Shown here: one piece after another, positions 34,932 to 43,892 of the stretch
How the letters are laid out: every line of letters starts with the position of its first letter
Numbering within the stretch: position 1 is the stretch's first letter
Origin: JALYUM01 sp036688685
GTDB lineage: Bacteria > Pseudomonadota > Gammaproteobacteria > Burkholderiales > Burkholderiaceae_D
Direction of reading: 5' to 3'
DNA length: 64,000 nt
Assembly: GCF_036688685.1 (NCBI RefSeq)
Contig: NZ_JAQQPS010000021.1
Span: forward strand, 1 to 64,000
Notes under the pieces: generated by a model
Told to the model about the DNA's origin: nothing
Databases searched by the model: none
Seen by the model: only the letters and a program-made list of their open reading frames with translations
Made by a program: the position numbers and the translations under genes

Positions 34932-36004
34932 GCCGCCGCGTGTTTCTGCAGTTCCACCTGCAACTGCGTCAGGCTCGGCGTGATGATCGGCACGAACGCG
35001 GCTTCGCGCCAGCGTCGCGCGAAACTGGTGTCGCGGTCCTGCAAATACGCCTTGCCGCCGCTGGCCTGCAATTCCAGCATGACGGCCTCCTGCACACTGT
35101 CGGCCAGCGCAATGCGCAGGCGGAACAGCGGCGCGGCGGCGGTTTTAAAGCGGCCGTCCTCGACGCCTTCGATCAATGTGGCCTCCTGCTGCGCCAGGGC
35201 GGCCTGCGCCGCTTCGATGCGTGGCAACAACGGGCCGCGCATGCTGGTTGAGAGCGCATGCGCCGAGCGCAAGGCGGCGCGCGCCAGGCCAATCGACATC
35301 CCGCATTGCATGCCCAGGAAACTCGGCCGCACGCCTGGCAGATAGGCGCGCGCGTCGAGATGGATCACGTGTTCGGCATCGATCTGCACCGCCTCGAGCT
35401 TGACCGCGGCAGTATTGCTGCCACGCAGGGCCATCAGGTCGAGATCGGCGCTGCGCGTGACCCCGGCGCTGCCGCTAGTGAACGCGACGATGGCCGGCGG
35501 CGCATCGCCCGCCACTTGCACGGCAGCGGCGGCAATGAAACCGTCCTTGCGCAGATTCGTGATCCAGGCCAGTGCGCCATCGAGCTGCCAGCCGTCGTCG
35601 GTCGGGGTTGCGCTGATCTGCAGCGACTCGATGCCGGATAAAAATTTCATCGCATTCGACAGGCCGGTCGCGCCGTTCACCGTCCCGGCCAGCAGTGGCG
35701 CCAGCCAGCGGGCGCGCAGGGCCGCGTTCGGACTTTGCAGGATGTATTCGATGAAAGTGCGCTGGCCCCAGAACACGAAGGCGGCCGCCAGCGAATGCTC
35801 GGCTACAGCGCTGATGGCCGCAATCGCGCTGCCGATACTGCCGCCGCTGCCGCCCAGTTCGACCGGCACGCCAGCGCGCAGCAAACCGGCATCGGCCAGG
35901 CGCGGCACGACGGCGTCGGCCAGCTCGGCGGTGGTGTCGAGCAGGTCGGCGTTGGCCTGCAGCCAGTCGCGCAGGCCGGGCGTGAGCAGCTCGCTGCCCG
36001 GCAT
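34928..36004 (-). CDS. Acyl-CoA dehydrogenase-family flavoprotein (SfnB/DszC-like candidate)
   Basis: The 358-residue protein has the N-terminal helical domain (ADAGLLRAGVPVELGGSGG) and middle region WQLDGALAWITNLRKDGF of the acyl-CoA dehydrogenase fold, with a helical C-terminus. The catalytic Glu of true dehydrogenases is not evident. Relatives encoded with sulfonate-type ABC importers (SfnB, DszC) act as flavin-dependent monooxygenases or related enzymes in sulfur acquisition, which is the likely role here. It overlaps its neighbours on both sides. Confidence 0.72.
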   Translation of the reverse strand: MPGSELLTPGLRDWLQANADLLDTTAELADAVVPRLADAGLLRAGVPVELGGSGGSIGSAIAAISAVAEHSLAAAFVFWGQRTFIEYILQSPNAALRARWLAPLLAGTVNGATGLSNAMKFLSGIESLQISATPTDDGWQLDGALAWITNLRKDGFIAAAAVQVAGDAPPAIVAFTSGSAGVTRSADLDLMALRGSNTAAVKLEAVQIDAEHVIHLDARAYLPGVRPSFLGMQCGMSIGLARAALRSAHALSTSMRGPLLPRIEAAQAALAQQEATLIEGVEDGRFKTAAAPLFRLRIALADSVQEAVMLELQASGGKAYLQDRDTSFARRWREAAFVPIITPSLTQLQVELQKHAAA

Positions 36005-36558
36005 CAGATGGCCCCGCTGGCGTAGGCTTGCAGCTGCGGGTTGATGGCAGTGCCGGCCAGCGTATTGGCAAAGTTACACAGCGTGGCCAGGCTAATCCCC
36101 AGCACCACTTCCAGCGCCTGCTGCTCGTTGTAGCCAGCCTCGATGAAGGATTGAAAACCGTCGTCGGGCACGGCGCCGCGGGTGGCGATGACGGCTTCGG
36201 CAAAGCGGCGCACGGCATCGAGCCTGGCGTCGCCGCAATCGACACCCTGCTGCAGCGCGCGCACCAATTCCACCGGCAACTGGGCTTTTTTGAGCGCCAC
36301 GGCGGTGTGGCCGGCGACGCAGAAGTCGCAGCCATGGATGCGCGCGGCCGTGATTTGCACCACCTCGCGCTCGGCCAGCGTCAGGCTGGTTTCGGCGTTG
36401 ATGCCTGACACCGTCATGTAGGTCTGGAGCGCTTGCGGCGAATTGGCCAGCACGCCGATCAGGTTGGGCAGGAAGCCGTTGTTGGCAATTGCCTTGGCGA
36501 CGAAGGCAGCGCTGGCCTCGGGGGCGGTGTCTTGGGTATGCAGGGTCAGGCGGGACAT
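36004..36558 (-). CDS. Carboxymuconolactone decarboxylase/AhpD-like protein
   Basis: The 184-residue protein has the AhpD redox motif C77-x-x-C80 with H84 (IHGCDFCVAGH), which gives peroxidase or thiol-oxidoreductase activity in the family. It is first gene of the ABC importer operon, with its stop overlapping the flavoprotein start. Peroxide produced by the flavoprotein may be its substrate; this is inferred from position. Confidence 0.8.
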   Translation of the reverse strand: MSRLTLHTQDTAPEASAAFVAKAIANNGFLPNLIGVLANSPQALQTYMTVSGINAETSLTLAEREVVQITAARIHGCDFCVAGHTAVALKKAQLPVELVRALQQGVDCGDARLDAVRRFAEAVIATRGAVPDDGFQSFIEAGYNEQQALEVVLGISLATLCNFANTLAGTAINPQLQAYASGAI

Positions 36559-36893
36559 GGCAGTGCTTTCTGAATGATTGTGGCCGCAATTCTACCGGGT
36601 GGCGGCGGCGCGATCCACTCGCCCTGCGCATGCACCACGGCGCCGGTGATGCAGCAACGACTTGCCTGAACGATCAAGTGCACTTTCACTTGCCAGCTCG
36701 CCCGCATTCTAATTGCAACTAACTTGCATTTAATAGAAAATCTCCCTAGAATACAGACGGGACGAAAGACCGCCTTTCAGCCACCTGTACCACCTCGCGT
36801 CGCGTGCAACCGGATTGCAGATGCAACACTGTCTCCGCAAGTGTTCACTGCCCATCCGCGAAACCGCGACCTCTCAGACGCAAGCAAGCTGCG
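36559..36893. promoter_or_regulatory. Divergent control region between the AhpD-like operon and the zinc regulon
   Basis: This 335-base stretch has no convincing gene. It contains one 17-bp Zur-type site (36713-36729) 164 bases before the NiCoT gene, so the rightward transcript should have a leader of roughly 120-150 bases. Short frames here look like noise. No clear riboswitch fold was recognised. Confidence 0.45.
36713..36729. promoter_or_regulatory. Zur-type box, site A
   Basis: TTGCAACTAACTTGCAT fits WTGCAA-N5-TTGCAW exactly. It is one of five matching sites in 7.3 kb, all at promoters of metal-handling genes, and precedes the NiCoT-COG0523 operon. Confidence 0.75.
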
Positions 36894-37724
36894 ATGGAAA
36901 AAAATATGGAAGCAGCACTTTTGCCAAACCCGGGCCTGTGGCTGATGTTTCTGCTGGGATTGCGGCATGGTTTCGACCCGGACCACATCGCCATGATCGA
37001 CAGCATGACCTACCGCGTCTTTCCCGAGCGGCCACGCCTGGCGGCGTGGATCGGCACCTTTTTCGCGCTCGGTCATGGACTTGCAGTGACGGCCATCGCG
37101 GTGGCGCTTGGCGCCTGGGTCAGTGGCATCACGCTCTCGCCTGCAGTTCACCTCGTGCTGGACTGGTTGCCGACGCTGCTGCTCCTTGTCGTTGGCACCC
37201 TCAACCTGCGCGAGCTGCTTGGCAGCCGCCAATTTCAGCCGCGCGGCTGGAAGACGCAATTCCTGCCACGGCGCTTGCGCAATAGTTCGCATCCGCTTGC
37301 CATCGTGCTCATCGGCGTACTGTTCGCACTGGTATTCGACACGGCGACGCAAGCTGCAGCCTGGGGCTATGCCGCCGCTTCCAGTTCAGGCGCCATGGCG
37401 GCCCTGCTGGCCGGATTGACCTTCACCGCGGGGATGGTGCTGACCGACACCCTCGACGGGCGTCTTGTGGTCCGCCTTCTGCACCAGACGGCAGGACGCG
37501 GCGGCGCTGCCGCTTACAGGCGCCGGATCGGCTGGATTGTCGTCGTGATTTCTTACGCGATGGCCAGCTACGAGATCGCCATGCAACTGGCACCCGGTCT
37601 CGCGTTCGGCGATCTGTCGATAACCATGCTGGGCAGTGGGCTGTTCCTCACCATGGCGCTGGCGTATGCATTCACCTGCTGGCGCCTGCGTCAGGCGACC
37701 GTGCAAACAAGCAAGCAAGCATGA
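36894..37724 (+). CDS. NiCoT-family metal transporter (HoxN/NixA-like)
   Basis: The 276-residue membrane protein has the NiCoT signature H-x4-D-H at H25-D30-H31 (LRHGFDPDHIAMID) and about seven to eight membrane segments. The family imports Ni or Co; in a Zur-type regulon, zinc or replacement by cobalt is possible. ATG at 36894 matches the family start; the longer frame from 36804 is leader DNA. It overlaps the COG0523 GTPase gene by ATGA, so the GTPase probably delivers or guards the imported metal. Confidence 0.82.
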   Translation: MEKNMEAALLPNPGLWLMFLLGLRHGFDPDHIAMIDSMTYRVFPERPRLAAWIGTFFALGHGLAVTAIAVALGAWVSGITLSPAVHLVLDWLPTLLLLVVGTLNLRELLGSRQFQPRGWKTQFLPRRLRNSSHPLAIVLIGVLFALVFDTATQAAAWGYAAASSSGAMAALLAGLTFTAGMVLTDTLDGRLVVRLLHQTAGRGGAAAYRRRIGWIVVVISYAMASYEIAMQLAPGLAFGDLSITMLGSGLFLTMALAYAFTCWRLRQATVQTSKQA

Positions 37725-38728
37725 CCGGCCCGGCCGCCATCGCAGAGCGGGTGCCGGTCACGGTGGTAACCGGATTCTTCGGATCGGGCAAGACAAGCTT
37801 GTTGCGCCGGCTCCTGGACGCGGACAGTGGCAAGCGCTTTGCCGTCGTCGTGCAGGCGTTCACGCACGCAGGCGATCAGCCTGGCCTGGCCATCGACAGC
37901 GTGGACGCTATCTGCGCGAGCGACGCTGGCCATCTCTGCTGCACGGTGTGCGGCGACCCGCTGGACGCCATGCTACAACTGGCGCGCCGCCGCGCCGCAG
38001 GCGGGATTCACTTTGCGCGTTTGCTGCTCGAAACGAGCGGGCTCGACGCGCCCGCTGCGACTGCCCAGGCTTTTCTGGCCGACCGGCAGATCGCCGCGCA
38101 CTACCGGCTCGACGCGCGCATCACCATGGTCGACGCCTTCGACGCCGCCCGGCATGTCGAGCAATTCCGCGTAGTCCGCGAGCAGATCAGGTTGGCCGAC
38201 CGCATACTGGTAGCGAAGTCCGACCTGGTGTCACCGGCGCACCTGCACAGCCTGATTGAGCGCCTGCATGCGATCAACGCGCGCGCGCCGGTGATGCTCG
38301 CGCACTTCGGACATACCGATCTGTCGCACTTGCATGACATCGATGCCTGCGGCCATGACGACATCGTCACGTGCGTGCCGGCGTGGTCACACGATGGCGG
38401 CGAGCGCCACGACGCGCTGATTTCATCGTTTGTGTTTCGGGCCACGCGCCCGTTCGTGGCAGGCAAGCTGGAGGCGCTGATGTCCGCACTATTCCAGCAC
38501 CACGGCGAGGCCATGCTGCGTTACAAAGGCGTGATCGAGGTGGCGGGTATCCCGGCGCAGGTGATCTTCCAGGGCCTGCAGACACAGATGGTGTCGACCA
38601 GCGGGCGCCTGTGGGGCGCCTCCGAGCGCCGCGCAAGCGTGTTGCAATTTATCGGCTGCGGCCTGCCGCAAGACCTGTTCATGCAGCGCCTCGGGCAATG
38701 CCTGACGCACGCGAGCAGCGTGCACTGA
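37721..38728 (+). CDS. COG0523 (CobW/UreG-like) GTPase with variant cysteine motif
   Basis: The 335-residue P-loop GTPase has GFFGSGKT at 18-25 and a C-terminal CobW domain (about 225-325). The usual CxCC metal site between the G motifs is replaced by H71-L-C73-C74-T-V-C77. LVAKSDL (about 166-172) stands in for the NKxD motif. COG0523 proteins act as metal chaperones. It is coupled to the NiCoT gene by an ATGA overlap and lies under Zur-type site A, so it is probably a zinc- or cobalt-related insertase, distinct from the canonical GCICC homologue at 38998-40233. Confidence 0.82.
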   Translation: MTGPAAIAERVPVTVVTGFFGSGKTSLLRRLLDADSGKRFAVVVQAFTHAGDQPGLAIDSVDAICASDAGHLCCTVCGDPLDAMLQLARRRAAGGIHFARLLLETSGLDAPAATAQAFLADRQIAAHYRLDARITMVDAFDAARHVEQFRVVREQIRLADRILVAKSDLVSPAHLHSLIERLHAINARAPVMLAHFGHTDLSHLHDIDACGHDDIVTCVPAWSHDGGERHDALISSFVFRATRPFVAGKLEALMSALFQHHGEAMLRYKGVIEVAGIPAQVIFQGLQTQMVSTSGRLWGASERRASVLQFIGCGLPQDLFMQRLGQCLTHASSVH

Positions 38729-38751
38729 CAAGCGCCGCCGCCCGGCATGCA

Positions 38752-38961
38752 TCATGCCGACTTGCGCGGTCGCGGATACTGGCGGGTGATGTCGAGCGGC
38801 ACGGCATACGGCGAGTCCCAGGTCTGCAGGTACAGCTGTTTCAGCCGTGGTGTGATTTTCACGCGCGCGTAAGGAATGAAACGCCGGGCCGCCTGCGGCA
38901 AGCGCGGCGACCCAAGCCGCCGCACTGTCATCGTGAGCATGAAACGCCGGCTTCGGTGCAT
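38752..38961 (-). CDS. Possible small basic protein between two COG0523 genes
   Basis: This 69-residue frame contains FIPYARVKITPRLKQLYLQ and ends DITRQYPRPRKSA, a more protein-like composition than nearby shadow frames. No clear ribosome site is seen; the ATG at 38940 (MLTMTV) is an alternative start. It follows the second COG0523 gene in the same direction, so it could be the tail of that transcript. Unrecognised; it may be spurious. Confidence 0.35.
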   Translation of the reverse strand: MHRSRRFMLTMTVRRLGSPRLPQAARRFIPYARVKITPRLKQLYLQTWDSPYAVPLDITRQYPRPRKSA

Positions 38962-38997
38962 TGTTGCGCCGTCACGACCAGCGCGTGCGGCTTACGC

Positions 38998-40233
38998 TTA
39001 GGACTCTTCGAACTGTTCGGCTTGCCAATCCGGAAACGGATCCTGCAATGTTCCCCAGGCCTGCACACCACCTTGCAACTCGCTGTCGGTGAGCAAACAA
39101 TGTGCGAATGCCTGTTCCACGCGGGTGCGGTCGAGCGCCTGTCCAATGAACACCACTTCATTGACCCGGTCGCCATACGGCTCTTCCCAGGTGGCCTCGA
39201 TCTCGTCCCGGTCCGGATCGCCCAGCGGCGGCCAGTTGCTGCGCTCGCTCGCGGCCCACCAGCGCCCCACCGGCTCGACACTGGCAACACGTCCGGCCAG
39301 CGCGTACGACACCGCCCAGTCAGGGCGACTGGCCAGCCAGACATAGCCTTTGGCGCGCAACAGTCCAGGGAAATTGAGTGAAAGGAAGTCGTCGAAACGC
39401 TGCGGGTGCAATGGGCGTCGATCACGGACAACGAAACTGGCGATGCCATATTCCTCGGTCTCAGGGGTATGCTCGCCAGCCAGTTCACGGGCCCAACCGG
39501 ACATCTGGCTGGCCCGTTCCAGGTCGAACTTGCCGGTTCCCAGCACCTCGCCGAGCGGCACCCGTCCGCGCTCGGCGAAGATGATCTTCGCAAGGGGATT
39601 GAGCGCTGTCAAGCTGGCGCCAAGCGCGGCGCGCCTGGCGTCGTCCATCAAATCGGTCTTGTTGACGACGATAACGTCGGCGAATTCCACCTGTTCGGCC
39701 AGCAGGGCCCCAAGGGTGCGCTCGTCGCCCTCCCCGGCCGTCTCGCCACGCTGGCCGAGAAAGTCGATGCCGAGATAGTCATCCAGGAAGGCATTGCCAT
39801 CGACCACCGTCACCATCGTGTCGATGCGCGCCACATCATTCAGTGAAAAGCCCTCTTCGGTACGGAAATCGAAGGTGGCGGCCACCGGCATCGGCTCGGC
39901 GATGCCGGTCGACTCGATCAGCAGGTAGTCGAAGCGGCCTTCGGCGGCCAGCCTGCGTACTTCAAACAGCAGGTCCTCGCGCAAGGTGCAGCAGATACAG
40001 CCGTTGCTCATCTCCACCATGCGCTCTTCGGTGCGCGACAGGGCCGCACCGGCGCTGACCGTGCCGCTGGCGATCAGCGCCGCATCGATATTTATCTCGC
40101 TCATGTCGTTGACGATAATGGCAACGCGCAGCCCTTCGCGGTTGGCCAGGATGTGATTGAGGAGCGTGGTCTTGCCGGCGCCGAGAAACCCGGAAAGAAT
40201 CACGGCGGGCAGGCGGCGATCTGGTTCAGTCAT
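38998..40233 (-). CDS. COG0523 zinc-type GTPase metallochaperone (ZigA/YeiR-like)
   Basis: The 411-residue GTPase has P-loop GFLGAGKT at 15-22, the canonical GCICC metal motif at 78-82, NKTDL in the G4 motif, and a full CobW C-terminal domain. Zur-controlled members (ZigA, ZagA) load zinc into target enzymes such as methionine aminopeptidase during zinc shortage. A Zur-type box lies only 18 bases before its start. It is transcribed away from the DUF3526 ABC operon, with a second box at that operon's end. Confidence 0.88.
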   Translation of the reverse strand: MTEPDRRLPAVILSGFLGAGKTTLLNHILANREGLRVAIIVNDMSEINIDAALIASGTVSAGAALSRTEERMVEMSNGCICCTLREDLLFEVRRLAAEGRFDYLLIESTGIAEPMPVAATFDFRTEEGFSLNDVARIDTMVTVVDGNAFLDDYLGIDFLGQRGETAGEGDERTLGALLAEQVEFADVIVVNKTDLMDDARRAALGASLTALNPLAKIIFAERGRVPLGEVLGTGKFDLERASQMSGWARELAGEHTPETEEYGIASFVVRDRRPLHPQRFDDFLSLNFPGLLRAKGYVWLASRPDWAVSYALAGRVASVEPVGRWWAASERSNWPPLGDPDRDEIEATWEEPYGDRVNEVVFIGQALDRTRVEQAFAHCLLTDSELQGGVQAWGTLQDPFPDWQAEQFEES

Positions 40234-40251
40234 TGGAAATACCCTGTTCTA

Positions 40252-40268
40252 TTGCAATTTAGTTGCAA
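40252..40268. promoter_or_regulatory. Zur-type box, site B
   Basis: TTGCAATTTAGTTGCAA is a 17-bp match with both half-sites TTGCAA, 18 bases before the ZigA-like gene start. Such close placement would block its promoter directly. Confidence 0.78.
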
Positions 40269-40291
40269 TAATACAGGAATCGACCCGACAC

Positions 40292-40308
40292 ATGCAATTA
40301 ACTTGCAT
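40292..40308. promoter_or_regulatory. Zur-type box, site C
   Basis: ATGCAATTAACTTGCAT has perfect outer arms (ATGCAA/TTGCAT). It overlaps the last codons of the DUF3526 permease gene and lies 40 bp centre-to-centre from site B, so it probably belongs to the ZigA-like gene promoter. Confidence 0.75.
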
Positions 40309-41659
40309 TACTGAAGCGCCGCAACCGCCGCCATCCGGCCAGGCCCACCAGGCCGGCCATCAGGAAGAACACGCAGGCCGCCGCCCACGGCAGCGCCGAC
40401 TGGGTCGCACCCGGCGTGTACGCCGGCCGCCTGGCAAAGTCGGCCATCCCGAACGGCCGCTCCCGGAACAGATAGCCATAATAAAAATGGCGGATCTCGC
40501 GGTGAAACGCGGTCGTGCGATCCTGGTACGCCAACTGGGCCAGCAGGTCGGTATTGGCCAGCCGGTGCAGCACGGCCTGCGCCCCGACGCCGGGCAGCAG
40601 CCAGCCCAGGCGGTCGGTCCAGACCTGGCGCGCCACCAGGCCGGCCCGGTAGTCCCGCGCCTGGGCGGCCACGCCTTCGTCGCCCAGCTGGTTGAAGGCA
40701 AACAGCCATTTCCAGTGGAAGGTGGCCGGCAGCGGCGCGCTGTCCTGCCATGCCGGATGGCCCGCATAGAATTTGCGCATGGTCTCGGCCCGTGGCACTT
40801 CCCAGGCGCCATGGACCAGTTCGCGCTGCGCCAGCATCAGGTCGACGCCCTGGTGCACCGGAATGGCGCGGCTCAGGGCCACGTTCGCCAGCGCCGGCAC
40901 GACCAGCGTCAGCACGGCCCAGGCCCCCATCAGCGCCGTGGCGTTGGTGACCGTGCGCCAGCCCAGCGTACCGACCAGCAGGCACACGCCGGTCCAGAAC
41001 GCGAGATAGGCGGCGCTCACGGCAAGGACCAGGCAAGCGGCACCGACGCCGCTGCCGGCCGCCGCCAGCCCTGCCAGCACCGGCACGGCCAGGCATGCGA
41101 ACAGCAAGGCGTAGCGCAGCGCCACCCGGCGCCGCCACATGTTCGCGCCACCCGGCATGGCCGCCAGCATGTGCAGCCGGCCCGATTGACGCTCGCCGGA
41201 CACCAGGTCGTGCAGCAGCGCGATCGCAAACAAGGGCAGAAGGTAGATCAGGACGAAGGCAAAATCGAAGCGCCCCGGCAATGCCACCTCGGGATTGAAA
41301 TTCTCGCCGTCGTACAGCTGCGCGTGCAAGCCCAGGGCCCGGATCCGCATCACCCAGGGCGACACGTCGCGCAGGCCGAGGGCGAGAAATGCCGTATCGG
41401 ACGGCGCGTCCCAGGTCTGGAAGAACGTGTAGTAGGCCGGGCTCCCGCCTTCGGGACTGGGCCCGGAACGCGCTGCCAGCGCCGCGACATCGCGCTCGTT
41501 GAGCAGCGCGAGCCGGTCGATGGTCAGGCGCTGGCGCGCCGCCTCGTGCAGCCCGGACCAGACCGCGAGCGCGCTCAGTAACAGCAACAGCACCAGCGCG
41601 CCACTGGCCACACGGGCACGCAGTATCAGGCGCAGTTCGTGGATGATCGATTCCATCAT
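40298..41659 (-). CDS. ABC-2 type permease, DUF3526 family (second of pair)
   Basis: The 453-residue inner membrane protein has a long extracytoplasmic loop between the first segment (about 20-40) and a cluster of about five later segments; ISGERQSGRLHMLAA-type sequence is the ABC-2 coupling part. DUF3526 permeases come in pairs with one ATPase. ATG at 41659 overlaps the upstream permease stop (ATGATG), so the frame beyond it is rejected. Substrate unknown; the Zur-type sites suggest a metal-linked compound. Confidence 0.8.
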   Translation of the reverse strand: MMESIIHELRLILRARVASGALVLLLLLSALAVWSGLHEAARQRLTIDRLALLNERDVAALAARSGPSPEGGSPAYYTFFQTWDAPSDTAFLALGLRDVSPWVMRIRALGLHAQLYDGENFNPEVALPGRFDFAFVLIYLLPLFAIALLHDLVSGERQSGRLHMLAAMPGGANMWRRRVALRYALLFACLAVPVLAGLAAAGSGVGAACLVLAVSAAYLAFWTGVCLLVGTLGWRTVTNATALMGAWAVLTLVVPALANVALSRAIPVHQGVDLMLAQRELVHGAWEVPRAETMRKFYAGHPAWQDSAPLPATFHWKWLFAFNQLGDEGVAAQARDYRAGLVARQVWTDRLGWLLPGVGAQAVLHRLANTDLLAQLAYQDRTTAFHREIRHFYYGYLFRERPFGMADFARRPAYTPGATQSALPWAAACVFFLMAGLVGLAGWRRLRRFSNAS

Positions 41660-43095
41660 GCGATTCTCCCGAGGCGTGCACCGAGCAGCCAGGTCAGCGC
41701 CGCCAGGCTGCATAGCCAGGCCAGCAGGATGGCGCCGGCAGGCACCACCCGCCGCACCGTGTCCGCCAATGGTGCTTCCTCAAACCGAAACGCGGGAAAG
41801 GTCGACCAGTGTTCATGCGAAATGCGGTTTTCCTTGCCGGGCGTGGTGTCGTCCGTATAGCGCACCTGGTCCACCTGCAGCCGGTTCAAGCCCTGCACCA
41901 GATTGTAGCGATAGCGCTCGCCCTGCTCCGTGAAGCGCCTGAAATTGCCCAGGTCGGTGCCGCTTGCCGCCATCGACAGGCGCTGCAGTGCCAGCGTCGG
42001 AACCAGCCAGGAAAAACCGTCGATGATGGCGTTCTGGCGCGCCTGGCGCTCGAACGTGTCAGCGGCATACTGGCCGAACAAGGCAGTCGAGGCGCGCTCG
42101 CCCTCCATCCCGACCAGTCCCTTGTAATTGACCGGCAGGTCTTCCACCCGCGCCACGCCGTATTGCTTCAATAGCGCTGCGCGAAACGCCACGAACTTCG
42201 GATCGTCGGGATTGTGCGCATCGCCCAGCGCCAGATAGTCGCGCTGCACCCCGATCGCCGTTTCGAACCGCGTCGGCACCTCGACCGCACTGTTTGCAAG
42301 ATCGGGCACCCAGCGCGGCAGCAGGATCACGACGACGGCCCACACCGCCAGCAGCACCAGCAACGCGTCACGCCCGCGTGCGCACAGGAGCGACACCAGC
42401 ACCACCGCCAGCGACCATGCCAGCAGCCACCCGCAATAGCCTGCCGCCAGCATCGCGGCGCCGATCCAGCGCGCTTCGCCATGCGCGGCCAGCAGGGCCA
42501 GACCGGCCAGTGCCGGCAGCAGCATCAACCCGGCGAAGCCGGACAGCGCCAGCAGTTTGCCCAGCACAATCTGGCGGCTGGCCACGCCCTGGGCCAGCAA
42601 CACCCGCAAGGTGCCCGATTCGCGCTCGCGCGCCACCGCCGCGTGGCCGAAGAACACCAGCAGCAAGGGCGCCAGCACCTGCAGCACGAAGGCCGGCGTG
42701 AGTGCGCCAAAGCGCAGCAGCAGCGAGGTCTGGCGCACGTCGCCGAAGTTGGCGCTGTTCTGGCGGTGACCTTCCAGGAACAGCGTGTTGCCCGTGAAGC
42801 CGTCGATGCCGGGATCGAACGCCGCCAGCGGGTTCAGGGGACGGAACACGAACTGCCCGTAATGCACCACGCGATGGGGATGCCGGTCCGGTTGCGCCTT
42901 GAACTGGGCATCGACCGCGCCCTGATAGCGCGCGCGTTCGGCGCTGGCATGGCGCTGCTGCTCCCAGGCGTTCAACGACGCCACCAGCATCAGCACGGTC
43001 AACAGGCCCAGGCCGAAGACGGCAGCGCGGTCGCGCATCAGGGCGCGCCATTCCTCGCGTGCGATCCGGCGCACAAGCGTTTGCACATGCATCAT
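41656..43095 (-). CDS. ABC-2 type permease, DUF3526 family (first of pair)
   Basis: The 479-residue membrane protein is paralogous in layout to its partner: N-terminal segment (VFGLGLLTVLMLVASL, about 26-41), long external loop, then ABC-2 core with VARERESGTLRVLLAQGV. It overlaps both the ATPase gene upstream and the second permease gene downstream through ATGATG junctions, giving a tightly coupled three-gene exporter operon. Confidence 0.8.
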   Translation of the reverse strand: MMHVQTLVRRIAREEWRALMRDRAAVFGLGLLTVLMLVASLNAWEQQRHASAERARYQGAVDAQFKAQPDRHPHRVVHYGQFVFRPLNPLAAFDPGIDGFTGNTLFLEGHRQNSANFGDVRQTSLLLRFGALTPAFVLQVLAPLLLVFFGHAAVARERESGTLRVLLAQGVASRQIVLGKLLALSGFAGLMLLPALAGLALLAAHGEARWIGAAMLAAGYCGWLLAWSLAVVLVSLLCARGRDALLVLLAVWAVVVILLPRWVPDLANSAVEVPTRFETAIGVQRDYLALGDAHNPDDPKFVAFRAALLKQYGVARVEDLPVNYKGLVGMEGERASTALFGQYAADTFERQARQNAIIDGFSWLVPTLALQRLSMAASGTDLGNFRRFTEQGERYRYNLVQGLNRLQVDQVRYTDDTTPGKENRISHEHWSTFPAFRFEEAPLADTVRRVVPAGAILLAWLCSLAALTWLLGARLGRIA

Positions 43096-43823
43096 GCGGC
43101 CACCCCGCCATAGCGGCGATGCAGGGCGCGCACGTCGAAGCGTTCGGCGCCGGCAGCGGCGACTTCTTCGCGCAGGCGTCCCGCGTCCAGGAAGCCGATC
43201 CGGTCAGCCACATCGGCGGCGCTGAGCAGGTCATGCGTGACCATCAATATTGCCACGCCCTGCGCACGCAGGGCAGCGAGCAGGCGATTGAATTCGGCGG
43301 TGGCCTGCGGGTCCAGGCCCGAGGTCGGCTCGTCGAGCAGCAAGGCCGGCACCTTGCGCGCCAGCGCCAGGGCAATCGCCACTTTCTGGCGCATCCCTTT
43401 CGAAAAACCGGCCACGCGGCGGTCGAACGCCGGCGCGGCCAGGCCGGCAGCGCCCAGGGCCTGGTCGATCGCGCCGGCGGCGGCCGGTTGCCCGGCCAGG
43501 TGCAGCAGGTAGGCGACATTTTCGCGCGCGCTCAGGTGTTCGTACAGCGCCACGTTCTCCGGGATGTAGGCCAGCTTGCGCCGCGCCGCATCGCTCTGGC
43601 GGGCCGGGTCGATCCCGGCCACGCGCACCAGGCCGGCGCTGGGCGCCAGGAAGCCCAGGAACAGATTCAGTGTCGTGGTCTTGCCGGCGCCGTTCGCGCC
43701 CAGCAAGGCGACAATCTCGCCGGCACGAACGTGCAGGTCGAGCTGCTGCAGGATGGTCTTGCCGGCGTAGCCGGCGACGACGCCGCTCGCTTCCAGCACC
43801 GTGCTGCTTGTGTCAATGGTCAA
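43092..43823 (-). CDS. ABC transporter ATPase of the DUF3526 exporter
   Basis: The 243-residue ATPase has Walker A GANGAGKT at 42-49, signature FSKGMRQKVAIALAL, and Walker B LLLDEPTSGLD, typical of exporters of the CcmA/NatA class. It is the first gene of the leftward operon. A Zur-type box and a degenerate neighbour lie 52-85 bases upstream, shared with the divergent TonB receptor gene. Confidence 0.88.
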   Translation of the reverse strand: MTIDTSSTVLEASGVVAGYAGKTILQQLDLHVRAGEIVALLGANGAGKTTTLNLFLGFLAPSAGLVRVAGIDPARQSDAARRKLAYIPENVALYEHLSARENVAYLLHLAGQPAAAGAIDQALGAAGLAAPAFDRRVAGFSKGMRQKVAIALALARKVPALLLDEPTSGLDPQATAEFNRLLAALRAQGVAILMVTHDLLSAADVADRIGFLDAGRLREEVAAAGAERFDVRALHRRYGGVAA

Positions 43824-43875
43824 ACGCCTTCTCCTTCATTGATGAATGGCTACCGCGAATGGGCACGCCGATAAA

Positions 43876-43892
43876 ATGCAATCCAGTTGAAA
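43876..43892. promoter_or_regulatory. Degenerate Zur-type box beside site D
   Basis: ATGCAATCCAGTTGAAA has one perfect half (ATGCAA) and one half with a single change (TTGAAA). It abuts site D, so two dimers might bind side by side. Confidence 0.4.
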
